From positions 1 through 64,000 of the forward strand of contig NZ_JAGIQA010000006.1 in assembly GCF_017814975.1 (NCBI RefSeq): a stretch of 64,000 nt of DNA. The letters run 5' to 3'. Both the position numbers and the translations under genes were made by a program. Position 1 is the first letter of the stretch. Each line of letters opens with the position of its first letter. The notes under the pieces are model-generated. The model did no database searches. It saw only the letters and a list, made by a program, of their open reading frames with translations, and was not told the DNA's origin. Below are positions 23,833-32,367 of the stretch, in pieces. This DNA comes from Cupriavidus consociatus. Lineage in GTDB: Bacteria > Pseudomonadota > Gammaproteobacteria > Burkholderiales > Burkholderiaceae.

Positions 23833-23909
23833 AAAAAAACCGCCAGGGTCGCTGGCGGTTTCTTTTGTATTCGGGGCGCTTACAGCCGTCCCTCCCTATC
23901 CGCCAGCGG
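23833..23909 (-). promoter_or_regulatory. transcription attenuator of aroG
   Basis: Reading on the minus strand, a terminator stem AAACCGCCAG / CTGGCGGTTT (23837-23861) is followed by seven T (23839 down to 23833), 53 bases before the aroG start. Its first arm CCGCCAGCG (23858-23850) is exactly complementary to CGCTGGCGG (23908-23900) inside the leader-peptide frame, giving an alternative 9-bp antiterminator stem. Ribosome stalling on the Phe/Tyr run upstream would favour the antiterminator, the classical attenuation logic. Confidence 0.85.
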
Positions 23910-23951
23910 TGTGAGATCGCTAAAGAAGTAAAAGTAAAACTTAGCGGACAT
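23880..23951 (-). CDS. Phe/Tyr-rich leader peptide of aroG
   Basis: A 23-codon frame starting MSAKFYFYFFSDL and ending REGRL with TAA. Codons 5-10 are Phe-Tyr-Phe-Tyr-Phe-Phe, far beyond chance. The frame ends 19 bases before the terminator stem. When charged tRNA-Phe or tRNA-Tyr is scarce, ribosomes would stall on the run and leave the CGCTGGCGG segment free to form the antiterminator. No strong Shine-Dalgarno is seen in front of the ATG. Confidence 0.87.
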   Translation of the reverse strand: MSAKFYFYFFSDLTPLADREGRL

Positions 23952-24103
23952 GGCGGAAAAGGACGTTGGCTGGGGTCAGCTTGATTCGATTTTGTCGATG
24001 GGCGCTGGATTTGTGCTGCACTGCGTGGCAGAAAGGCAGGAAATTGCGCGCCGCACGGTAAAATTTCGCGGCGCTTTGGTTGCCTGCGGCGCGACGAAGC
24101 ATC

Positions 24104-24132
24104 TTTATAGCGCCTTTTGACAGGGTTGGCAA
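24104..24132 (-). promoter_or_regulatory. probable sigma-70 promoter of the aroG leader
   Basis: On the minus strand TTGCCA (24132-24127), a 17-base spacer and TATAAA (24109-24104). The hexamers match the consensus at 5 of 6 positions each. Transcription would start near 24097, giving a leader of about 145 bases before the leader peptide. Confidence 0.6.
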
Positions 24133-24239
24133 GTGTCCGCAACGCCGCGCGAGAGCGTGTCGCCGTGCGCCATTTCCTGCTGTATCGGCAAGGGCTGCAG
24201 CCTATATTGAACGGGAGGGAGCGCACGGGGAGGTGCATC

Positions 24240-25304
24240 ATGAGCGTCGACGAGGCGAGGCTGAACGCCTTCATGGAGAAGTTCGTCCACGATATCGGCG
24301 CGGTGATGCACGCTGCCACCGTGGTGGTCGGCGATGAACTGGGCCTGTACAAGGCCATGGCGGAAAAGCCGATGACCGCCGACGTGCTGGCGCAGAAGAC
24401 TCATACCGACGTGCGCTACCTGCGCGAATGGCTGTCGGCCCAGGCCGCCAGCGGCTACGTCGACTACGATCCCGACAGCGCGGAATTCAGCCTGAACGAA
24501 GAACAGGCCTTCGCGCTGGCGCAAGAGGGCAGTCCGGCGTTCATTCCCGGCGCGTTCCAGATTGCGGTGGCGCAGTTCCGCGCCATCCCGAAAATGATCG
24601 ACATCTTCCGCAACGGGCGCGGGCTGGGCTGGCATGAACATGACCCGGCGCTGTTCCACGGCACCGAACGCTTTTTCCGGCCGGGCTATGCCGCGCATCT
24701 GGTCTCGGAGTGGATCCCCGCGCTCGATGGCATCGAGGCGCGGCTCAAGCGCGGCGCCAGCGTGGCTGATGTGGGTTGCGGCCATGGCGCGTCGACCATC
24801 ATCATGGCGCAGGCCTATCCGGCCTCGCGCTTTGTCGGCTTCGATTACCACGAGCCGTCGGTACGCCATGCCACCGAGGCCGCGCGGCGCGCGGGCGTGG
24901 GCGACCGCGTGCGCTTCGAAGTCGCCAGCGCCAAGGACTACGCCGGCAGGGACTACGACCTGGTGGCGGTGTTCGACTGCCTGCACGACATGGGCGACCC
25001 GGTGGGCGCGGCGCGGCACGTGCGCGAGACGCTGCGGCCGGACGGCGCATGGATGATTGTCGAGCCGTTTGCCAACGACAAGCTGGAAGACAACCTCAAT
25101 CCCGTCGGGCGCGTGTTCTATTCCGCTTCCACATTCATCTGCACGCCGGCGTCGCGCTCGCAGGAGGTGGGGCTATGCCTCGGGGCGCAGGCAGGCGAGG
25201 CGCGCATGCGCGGGGTGGCCGAACAGGCAGGCTTCGGCAGGTTCCGGAGGGCGGCGCAGACGCCGTTCAATCTGGTGTACGAAGCGCGGCCGCTCGGACC
25301 GTAG
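24240..25304 (+). CDS. class I SAM-dependent methyltransferase with N-terminal winged helix
   Basis: A 354-residue protein. Residues about 15-85 form a helix-rich winged-helix dimerisation domain (GDELGLYKAMAEKPMTADVLAQ). The Rossmann methyltransferase domain has motif I VADVGCGHGAST near residue 180, an acidic motif II (FVGFDYHEPSV) and motif IV VAVFDCLHDMGDP. This architecture is shared by small-molecule O-methyltransferases and by Rv2258c-like proteins; the substrate cannot be told. The ATG at 24240 follows a clear GGGGAGG. It is monocistronic, divergent from aroG, and ends in an intrinsic terminator. Confidence 0.82.
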   Translation: MSVDEARLNAFMEKFVHDIGAVMHAATVVVGDELGLYKAMAEKPMTADVLAQKTHTDVRYLREWLSAQAASGYVDYDPDSAEFSLNEEQAFALAQEGSPAFIPGAFQIAVAQFRAIPKMIDIFRNGRGLGWHEHDPALFHGTERFFRPGYAAHLVSEWIPALDGIEARLKRGASVADVGCGHGASTIIMAQAYPASRFVGFDYHEPSVRHATEAARRAGVGDRVRFEVASAKDYAGRDYDLVAVFDCLHDMGDPVGAARHVRETLRPDGAWMIVEPFANDKLEDNLNPVGRVFYSASTFICTPASRSQEVGLCLGAQAGEARMRGVAEQAGFGRFRRAAQTPFNLVYEARPLGP

Positions 25305-25314
25305 GCACCATGAA

Positions 25315-25338
25315 AAACGGGACCCGCGGGTCCCGTTT
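25315..25338. terminator. intrinsic terminator after the methyltransferase gene
   Basis: A 12-bp perfect palindromic stem built on AAACGGGACCCG and its complement with little or no loop, A-rich on the left and TTT on the right, between the convergent methyltransferase and tldD genes. Confidence 0.8.
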
Positions 25339-25356
25339 CATTGGGGCGATGCAGCG

Positions 25357-26817
25357 TCAGGCCGTGCCGCCCACCGTCATGTTTTCGATCCGCAGCGTCG
25401 GCTGGCCCACGCCTACCGGCACGCTCTGGCCTTCCTTGCCGCAGACGCCAACGCCGGAATCCAGGCGCATGTCGTTGCCGATCATGGTGACGTCCTTCAG
25501 CGATTCGGGGCCGTTGCCGACCAGCGTCGCGCCCTTGACCGGGTACGTGATCTTGCCATCCTCGATCATGTATGCCTCGCTCGCCGAGAACACGAACTTG
25601 CCGTTGGTGATATCCACCTGGCCGCCGCCGAAATTGACCGCATACAGGCCGCGCTTGACGCTGGCGATGATCTCCTGCGGGTCCTTGTCGCCGTTGAGCA
25701 TGTAGGTGTTGGTCATGCGCGGCATCGGCAGCGCGGCATAGCTTTCGCGGCGCGCGTTGCCGGTGACCGGCATCTTCATCAGGCGCGCGTTGAGCGTGTC
25801 CTGGATATAGCCGCGCAGGATGCCGTCCTCGATCAGCGTGGTGCACTGGGTCGGGTTGCCTTCGTCGTCCAGGTTGAGCGAGCCGCGGCGGTTGGCCAGC
25901 GTGCCGTCATCGACCACGGTCACGCCCCTGGCCGCGACGCGCTCGCCCATGCGGCCGGCGAAGGCCGACGAGCCCTTGCGGTTGAAGTCGCCCTCCAGGC
26001 CATGGCCGACGGCCTCGTGCAGCAGCACGCCGGGCCAGCCCGGGCCCAGCACGACGGTCATCGCGCCGGCCGGGGCGGGGCGGGCGTCCAGGTTGACCAG
26101 CGCCGACAACACGGCCTCGTCCACGTACTTCTGCAGCAGGTCGTCGGTGAAATAACCGTAGGCATAGCGGCCGCCGCCCCCCGACGAGCCGATCTCGCGG
26201 CGCCCGCCCTGTTCGGCGATCACCGTCACCGACACGCGCACCAGCGGGCGCACGTCGGCGGCGATCACGCCGTCGCTGCGCGCCACCAGCACCACGTCGT
26301 ACTCGCCGGCCAGGCCGGCCATCACCTGCACCACGCGCGGGTCCTTGGCGCGCGCCATGCGTTCGATGCGCTCGAGCAGCGCCACCTTTTCGGCGGCGGC
26401 CATCGAATCGAGCGGGTCGTTGGGCGCGTACAGGTTGCGGCCGGCGTGCGAGGCCAGTTCGCCCGCCACCTTGACGCGGCCGTTGCCGGCGCGGCCGATG
26501 GTGCGGGTGGCGGCTGCCGCCTGCGACAGCGCGGCCAGGCTGATGTCGTCCGAATAGGCGAAGGCAGTCTTGTCGCCCGACACGGCGCGCACGCCCACGC
26601 CCTGGTCGATGCTGAAGCTGCCCGACTTGACGATGCCTTCTTCCAGGCTCCACGCCTCATTGCGCGTGTACTGGAAGTACAGGTCGGCATAGTCGACCTT
26701 GTGCGTGAAGATATCGGCCAGCACGCGCTGCAGCTTGGCCTCGTCCAGGCCGTATGGCGCCAGCAGCAGTTGCTGCGCGGTGGCCAGGTTGCGGATTCCG
26801 AGATCGCCGGCGTTCAT
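25357..26817 (-). CDS. tldD: metalloprotease TldD
   Basis: A 486-residue cytosolic zinc protease subunit. The HExxxH zinc site is in [18 protein letters not shown] and the third-ligand region in [32 protein letters not shown] at the N-terminus is typical of TldD. With TldE it forms a heterodimer that degrades unstructured peptides and matures microcin B17 or CcdA-type substrates in Escherichia coli. The start at 26817 follows AAAGGA. The tldE/pmbA partner is not in this window. The nitrilase-family gene lies upstream, with a strong hairpin between. Confidence 0.95.
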   Translation of the reverse strand: MNAGDLGIRNLATAQQLLLAPYGLDEAKLQRVLADIFTHKVDYADLYFQYTRNEAWSLEEGIVKSGSFSIDQGVGVRAVSGDKTAFAYSDDISLAALSQAAAATRTIGRAGNGRVKVAGELASHAGRNLYAPNDPLDSMAAAEKVALLERIERMARAKDPRVVQVMAGLAGEYDVVLVARSDGVIAADVRPLVRVSVTVIAEQGGRREIGSSGGGGRYAYGYFTDDLLQKYVDEAVLSALVNLDARPAPAGAMTVVLGPGWPGVLLHEAVGHGLEGDFNRKGSSAFAGRMGERVAARGVTVVDDGTLANRRGSLNLDDEGNPTQCTTLIEDGILRGYIQDTLNARLMKMPVTGNARRESYAALPMPRMTNTYMLNGDKDPQEIIASVKRGLYAVNFGGGQVDITNGKFVFSASEAYMIEDGKITYPVKGATLVGNGPESLKDVTMIGNDMRLDSGVGVCGKEGQSVPVGVGQPTLRIENMTVGGTA

Positions 26818-26886
26818 GAGATGTCCTTTCTTCTGTTTGCCGCCCCGGCCAGCCATGGATCTTGCCGGTAGCGTGAAATGCCTGGT

Positions 26887-26920
26887 GGGGCCGCCGCATG
26901 CAACCGCATGCGGCGGCCCC
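26887..26920. terminator. strong hairpin between the amidase gene and tldD
   Basis: A perfect 14-bp stem (GGGGCCGCCGCATG and its complement) with a six-base loop. It follows the amidase stop on the minus strand by 16 bases but has no T run, so it may be a Rho-assisted terminator, an mRNA 3' stabiliser or a processing site. Confidence 0.5.
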
Positions 26921-26935
26921 GCGGTTGCGTACATG

Positions 26936-27757
26936 CTACAGCACCCGGTGACGCAGTGCCGGCAGGTTTTGCCTGACTTCTTCCAGCCGCGCCGGGTCTA
27001 TGCTGCCGGCCACCACGCCTTCGCCTTCGGGCAGCATCGCCAGCACTTCGCCCCACGGGTCGACCAGCATCGAATGGCCCCAGGTGCGGCGTCCGTTCTC
27101 GTGCTTGCCGCCCTGTGCGGCGGCCAGCACATAGCACTGGTTTTCGATGGCGCGGGCGCGCAGCAGGATTTCCCAGTGCGCCTGGCCGGTGGTGTAGGTG
27201 AAGGCGGCCGGCATCAGGATCAGGCTGGTGCCTGCGCCGGCCGCCAGGCCGCGGTATAGCTCGGGAAAGCGCAGGTCGTAGCACACCGACATGGCCACGC
27301 GGCCGCAGGGCGCATCGAAGCTGACCGGGGTGCGGCCGGCCAGGATGGTGCGCGATTCGTCATAGCTTTCAGCGCCGCGCGTGAAGCCGAACAGGTGGAT
27401 CTTGTCGTAGCGCGCCACGCGCTCGCCGCGCGGGTCGAAGGCGAGCGAGGTGTTGTACACGCGCGCGGGGTCGTCGCACCACATCGGCAGCGTGCCGCCT
27501 ACCAGCCAGATGCCGTGGCGGCGTGCGGCGTTGGCCAGGAACTGCTGCACCGGGCCGTCGCCGTCGTGCTCGCGCACGGCCACCTTGTCCGCTTCGGAGC
27601 GGCCCATCATGCAGAAGTACTCGGGCAGCAGCACCAGCTGCGCGCCGCCGGCGGCGGCCTCGGCGATCAGCGCCTCGGCGCGCGCCAGGTTGGCATCGAG
27701 TGAAGTGCCGGTAACGGTCTGCACGGCGGCCACGCGGAATGGGGCGGGGGCAGTCAT
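26936..27757 (-). CDS. carbon-nitrogen hydrolase (Nit1-like, probable deaminated-glutathione or omega-amidase)
   Basis: A 273-residue nitrilase-superfamily amidase with the catalytic triad Glu in [10 protein letters not shown], Lys in YDKIHLFGF and Cys in [14 protein letters not shown]. The closest recognisable subgroup is Nit1/YbeM, which removes an amide from deaminated glutathione as metabolite repair; omega-amidase activity is an alternative. It is cytosolic. It lies between yhdP (upstream, 50 bases) and tldD, an arrangement common in Burkholderiaceae, and is probably transcribed with yhdP. Confidence 0.87.
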   Translation of the reverse strand: MTAPAPFRVAAVQTVTGTSLDANLARAEALIAEAAAGGAQLVLLPEYFCMMGRSEADKVAVREHDGDGPVQQFLANAARRHGIWLVGGTLPMWCDDPARVYNTSLAFDPRGERVARYDKIHLFGFTRGAESYDESRTILAGRTPVSFDAPCGRVAMSVCYDLRFPELYRGLAAGAGTSLILMPAAFTYTTGQAHWEILLRARAIENQCYVLAAAQGGKHENGRRTWGHSMLVDPWGEVLAMLPEGEGVVAGSIDPARLEEVRQNLPALRHRVL

Positions 27758-27807
27758 GGGCGTTGGTTTCCTCTTGGGCTCTTTATCTCTCTCGGACGGC
27801 AGCGGCT

Positions 27808-30800
27808 TCAGCGTGGCAGCGCGGGCTCGGCGCGGTTCTGGAAGCGGGGGCCTTGCGCTTTATTCTCCTCCACTTTGCCGATCTGCGGGTTGGCCCAACT
27901 GCCTGTGATGCTGTAGTGCTGGGTGAACACCTTGGAGAATTCGTCGGCAAACAGCAACTGCGCGGCGAGCGTGCCGATGCCCAGCACCGGGTTGATAAAG
28001 GCGGCCGCCACCGAGGTCGAGGTGGCATTGATGCGCGGCACCACGTCTACGCGCAGGTCCTGGGTCTCGCGCAGCAGGTTGGCGGTGCCGCTCATGCTGG
28101 CGATGATCTGCGGGCTCTTGAGTTCGAAATCCTGGATGGTGCCGACGCCGTTCTCGATCGTGCCGGCGCCGGAAATGCGGTCGAACAGCAGGCCGCGGCC
28201 CGACAGGCTGCGGAAGTCCAGCGTGGCAAAGCGCAGCAGGCCCTGCAGGCTGAGCACGCCCAGCAGCCGCGCCGCGCCCGGTTCGACGCTCAGGATCTGG
28301 CCGTTCTCCAGGTCGAGCGACAGCTTGCCGGACAACGTCGGGTAGTCGATCGACAGCGGCGAGCCGCGCCATGCCACGCGGCCTTCCAGCTTGCCCTTGC
28401 CGTCGCGCAGCGTGTGCGGCAGCCCCAGCCGGTTCAGCGTGGCGCCGGCGTCGCCGATGTCGATGACGAACGACAGCAGGGTGCGGCGCTCGGCATTGCC
28501 TTCGGCGCGCAGGCGGCGCGGCACGCGCCAGCTGCCGTGGCCGGTCAGCGTGGCATCGGGCTGTTCGATCTTCAGCTTGTCCAGGGTCCAGACCGGGGCG
28601 GTGCCGCTGGTGCCGGTATGCGCCTTGACCTCCAGCTTGCCGAAGTCGTGGCCGCGCAGCATGAACTGCTCGGCGACCAGGTCAATGGCGGGTAGTTCGT
28701 CGATGCTGCTGGCGAGCGCGTCGACCACGTTGCGCTCGTCGCTGGCATCGGGCACGCTCAGGCGCGACAGGCGCAGTTGCAGCGCGCCCGTGGCGTTGGG
28801 ACCGGCACCCGCACCCGCACCCGCACCGGCACCGGCACCGGCACCGGAGGCGGCCGGCTGCCATTGCACGGCGCCCGCGATCTGGCGCGATTCGATCCTG
28901 GCGTTCCAGCCGTCGCCCTCGCGCGTGGCGTCTAGCGCCACGTCGTCGAGCGTGCGGCCCATGCCATGGAGCGTGCCGGCGCGCAGCGCAATGCGCCCCG
29001 GCAGGAAGGGCGAGGGGCGCGTGCCATCGCCGGTGGAGCTCGCCGGTCCGGCGAAGGCCGCGCGCCAGGCGTCGATGTCGAGCCGGTCGAAGGTCGCCGC
29101 GGCGCTGACGCCGGCCGTCGGCGCCGGCGCCGCCTGCTGCACGCCGATGCCGCCGGCGACGACTTCGATGCCGTTGCCGCCGTTCTGGTCGCGGCGCACC
29201 AGGTAGCGTGCGTTGAGGGCGTTGCCCAGCTGCAGCGCCAGTTCGTCGACGCCGGCGCGGCCGGGCGCGGGGCGCAGTTCGACGCGCAGCGGCAGGTCAT
29301 GCGGCGCCGTCTTGGCCAGCGGTGCCGGCAATCCGATCGCCATGCCGTTGAGCGAGGAATTCAACTGCACCTGCAGCTCGCGTTCGCGCACCGCGATCAC
29401 GGTGTTGTAGCCGGTGCTGCCTTCCAGCCTGGCCGCCAGCGGGGCCAGTGCCGAGCCTGCCGCGGCCTCGCGCAGGCCCGCGGCGGAGACGGTTCCGCTC
29501 GCGGTGACGCGGGTGCCCCCTTCCGGCTGGGTGCCGCCGCCGAGCTTCACTTCGCCGCCCAGGAAGCGCGCGCGCAGGTTCTCCAGCCCGAACCCGTGCT
29601 CGTTGAATGTGATGTCCCCGCTGGCATTGCCGAATGCCGGCAGTTGCGGGCTGAGCACCACGTCGTTGCCGGGGAAGCGGAAACGGCCCTCCACCTTGGC
29701 CGCGCTGGCGTGCTCCAGCGGCATGTCGAGCTTGAGCCTGAGCTCGCCGTTGCCATGCGCGCGCGCCGCGTCGGCCACGTGCGCGGTCCATTCGCGCACC
29801 GGCGAAGCGGCGATATAGCGCAGGAAGCCCTGCACCGGCCCGCTGGCGCCGCCGTCGATGGCGAGACGGCCATGTTCGCTGAGGTCGTCGATGCGGCCGC
29901 TGACGTCCTGCAGCACCACGCCCGGGATGTCGTGCACCGTGGCGCGCCGTGCCAGGAAGGCCATGCCGCCACGGTCGAACGTGACCTGTCCGGCGATGTC
30001 GGTGAACACCGGCCACAGCGGCACGCCTCCCGCGCCAGTCTCGTGCGGCGCTATCTGGTAGCTGACGCGCTCGATCGGCACGTCGACGCGGAATTCGCCC
30101 GCCTTTTCGAACGGCGCGTGGAACGGGAAATGCTCCAGGTCGCCCTTAAGCAGGAAGCTGACGCCCGCCGCGTCGCCACTCATCAGCGCGCCCGCCAGGT
30201 AGTGCCGCGTGCCCGCCGGGATGGTCAGCGGCAGGTAGCGGGGCACGCGCGCGACCTGGGCGCGGGTCATCTCGCCGCTCAAATCGGCGATGCCGGAGGT
30301 GCCGTCCCCGCCGGCGCGCCAGCTGCCGCGCACCGAGCCCGCGGCATCCGCGTTGGCAAAGCGGATGCCGTCCAGCGTCACCACCAGCTTGCCGCCGGCG
30401 TGGTGCCAGCGTACATCGCCGCCGATCTGGTCGAACGGCACGCGCGCCTCCTCGAACAGCCCGGGCATCACCAGCGACGCGCCATTGCCTTCGAAGCGCG
30501 CATTGCCTTGCTGGTCGTCGAACGAGAACGTGCCCGACAGGCGCGAGAAACCGGGCGTGCCCAGGCGCGGACGGCCTTTGGCATCCAGGGCCGGCACCGC
30601 CGGCTGGCCGTTGACCGAGACGTCGCGCAGCGTGCCCTGCACGCCGTAGTGTGGCTTGCCGCCGCTGCGGTCGAGCATGCCGGCGCGCTCGCGGCTCCAG
30701 CTGACGTTGAGGTTGTCGATGTGGCCGGCCGGCTGCAGCGCGCGCAGCTGGCGCAGCACCGCGGTCTCCAGCGGCATCGAGCTGGCCAGCGCGCGCACGG

Positions 30801-32202
30801 TGTTCAGGTCCAGCGTAGGTGCCTTCAGCGTGAACTTGCGCAGGTTTCCGTCCTTCGCATAAGCCCAGCCGAGTTCGACCTTGCGCATGCCTTCGCGCCG
30901 GCTGGCGTCGGCGGGTGCCGCCTGGCCGTTGGCAGGCTGCGGCTGCCACAGCAGCGTGTCGACGGTGAGCAGGTTGCTGCCGTCGCGTTCGGTCCGGTGC
31001 AGCAGGAAGGCCTGCGCATTGGCCAGCCGCAGCGGCGCGGCGGCGCCGGCCAGCTGCAGGTCGACGCCGCTGGCGCGCAGCCGGGTCTGGCTGCGCACGA
31101 TGCGGCCCTGGCGGAATTCAATGCTGCCGTCGGTGCTGAAGGTGCCGCTCGCCACGCCCTCGAACATGGCCAGGTAGCGCTGCAGCACCGGCAATTCCAG
31201 CTGGGCCACGTTCCAGCTTGCCTGGCCGCTCCAGTAGCGCCAGTTGCCGGCGCTGTGCAGGTAATCGTTGGTGAAGGCGGACTTGACCACCAGCGGGCGC
31301 GGGCCCAGCGCCGGCGAGCGCGCTTCCAGCGTCACGGTATGGCGCGTGCCGTCGCGGCGGGTGTCAAGGAGGATTTCACCGATATCGAGCTGCGGCAGGC
31401 CGGCCTTTTCGTCGAGCCAGCGCAGCCTGCCGTCGGACAGCGACACGCGGCCCTGCGACATCAGCCAGCCCAGGAAGCGGTCGTCCTCTTCCTGGCCGCC
31501 GGTGGCATCGACCGGCATGCCGCCGACCAGCAGCTTGCCATCGGGCGTGCGGCGCACCAGGATGTCTGTGCCGGTGGCGCCCAGGCTGACAAACTGCAGG
31601 CCCATGCTGAACAGCGAGCGCCACGACAGCTTGCCATCGAGCGTGGCGGTCGACAGCAGCACGCGCTTGCCATCGTCCACGGCGCGCAGGTCGCGGGCGC
31701 GGAAGGCGGGGTGCCAGCCATCCCAGTAGGTATCGAGTGCGCCGATGCTGACCTGTGCCGACAGCGCGAGCGTGCCGCGTTCCTCCAGCCATTCACGCGC
31801 GGCCGATGCCTGCGGCCATAGCACGAATCGGATCAGCAGGCCTGCCACCAGCGCCAGCACGCCGAGCACCAGCGCCAGCCGTAGCAGCGCGCGACCCAGG
31901 CCGCGCCAGAACGGGTGGCGCACCATGCCAACGAGCGCGCGTGCGCCGGCGCCGGCGAGGCCACGCAGGCGCGCAGGGCGCGTCAGCGCAGGAGAATCGA
32001 TACCTGGAGCGGCCAAGGAATGAGCGGGTGGTGGCGAAGCGGGGTGGTTCGCGGCGTTGTTGGCGGTGTTGTCAGCTGAGCTGTCTTGGGGGCTCTTGGC
32101 GGTATCGTTGGCCGGAGCCGGCAGCGTAACGGCGGCCACATGCCCCCCCGCGCCGCCATTGGGGGGAGAACCGTCAGCGGGTTGTGGAGCGCGGCTGGAC
32201 AT
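27808..32202 (-). CDS. YhdP-family AsmA-like envelope protein
   Basis: A very large protein (about 1464 residues). A disordered Pro/Ala-rich cytosolic N-terminus of about 85 residues is followed by one transmembrane helix (LLRLALVLGVLALVAGLLIRF), then a long periplasmic beta-rich region and the C-terminal AsmA-like domain (FRSLSGRGLLFDRISGAGTI, DVVPRINATSTSVAAAFINPVLGIGTL). YhdP, TamB and YdbH are AsmA-like bridges that move phospholipids to the outer membrane. A Gly-Ala repeat linker lies near residues 1120-1135. The ATG at 32202 is used; an in-frame TTG at 32220 with GGAG further upstream is an alternative start. Confidence 0.9.
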   Translation of the reverse strand: MSSRAPQPADGSPPNGGAGGHVAAVTLPAPANDTAKSPQDSSADNTANNAANHPASPPPAHSLAAPGIDSPALTRPARLRGLAGAGARALVGMVRHPFWRGLGRALLRLALVLGVLALVAGLLIRFVLWPQASAAREWLEERGTLALSAQVSIGALDTYWDGWHPAFRARDLRAVDDGKRVLLSTATLDGKLSWRSLFSMGLQFVSLGATGTDILVRRTPDGKLLVGGMPVDATGGQEEDDRFLGWLMSQGRVSLSDGRLRWLDEKAGLPQLDIGEILLDTRRDGTRHTVTLEARSPALGPRPLVVKSAFTNDYLHSAGNWRYWSGQASWNVAQLELPVLQRYLAMFEGVASGTFSTDGSIEFRQGRIVRSQTRLRASGVDLQLAGAAAPLRLANAQAFLLHRTERDGSNLLTVDTLLWQPQPANGQAAPADASRREGMRKVELGWAYAKDGNLRKFTLKAPTLDLNTVRALASSMPLETAVLRQLRALQPAGHIDNLNVSWSRERAGMLDRSGGKPHYGVQGTLRDVSVNGQPAVPALDAKGRPRLGTPGFSRLSGTFSFDDQQGNARFEGNGASLVMPGLFEEARVPFDQIGGDVRWHHAGGKLVVTLDGIRFANADAAGSVRGSWRAGGDGTSGIADLSGEMTRAQVARVPRYLPLTIPAGTRHYLAGALMSGDAAGVSFLLKGDLEHFPFHAPFEKAGEFRVDVPIERVSYQIAPHETGAGGVPLWPVFTDIAGQVTFDRGGMAFLARRATVHDIPGVVLQDVSGRIDDLSEHGRLAIDGGASGPVQGFLRYIAASPVREWTAHVADAARAHGNGELRLKLDMPLEHASAAKVEGRFRFPGNDVVLSPQLPAFGNASGDITFNEHGFGLENLRARFLGGEVKLGGGTQPEGGTRVTASGTVSAAGLREAAAGSALAPLAARLEGSTGYNTVIAVRERELQVQLNSSLNGMAIGLPAPLAKTAPHDLPLRVELRPAPGRAGVDELALQLGNALNARYLVRRDQNGGNGIEVVAGGIGVQQAAPAPTAGVSAAATFDRLDIDAWRAAFAGPASSTGDGTRPSPFLPGRIALRAGTLHGMGRTLDDVALDATREGDGWNARIESRQIAGAVQWQPAASGAGAGAGAGAGAGAGPNATGALQLRLSRLSVPDASDERNVVDALASSIDELPAIDLVAEQFMLRGHDFGKLEVKAHTGTSGTAPVWTLDKLKIEQPDATLTGHGSWRVPRRLRAEGNAERRTLLSFVIDIGDAGATLNRLGLPHTLRDGKGKLEGRVAWRGSPLSIDYPTLSGKLSLDLENGQILSVEPGAARLLGVLSLQGLLRFATLDFRSLSGRGLLFDRISGAGTIENGVGTIQDFELKSPQIIASMSGTANLLRETQDLRVDVVPRINATSTSVAAAFINPVLGIGTLAAQLLFADEFSKVFTQHYSITGSWANPQIGKVEENKAQGPRFQNRAEPALPR
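28804..28845. repeat. hexanucleotide microsatellite inside yhdP
   Basis: Seven units of GGCACC or CGCACC in tandem encode an alternating Ala-Gly stretch (AGAGAGAGAG). The length is a multiple of three, so slippage would lengthen or shorten the linker without a frameshift. Confidence 0.85.
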
Positions 32203-32367
32203 GCGCAGATTATCCGACAATACTAGCCGCTCTCCAATCTGGTGCCCGGCCGGCTACAACAAGAATGCGCGCACCGCGCGCAGCGTGAATCGGGGCAACA
32301 TTGTCCGGGCACGCCTGATCTGCCGCCGGTACCGGCCGCACCTTTTCTCGCATTTCAAATTACTGGA

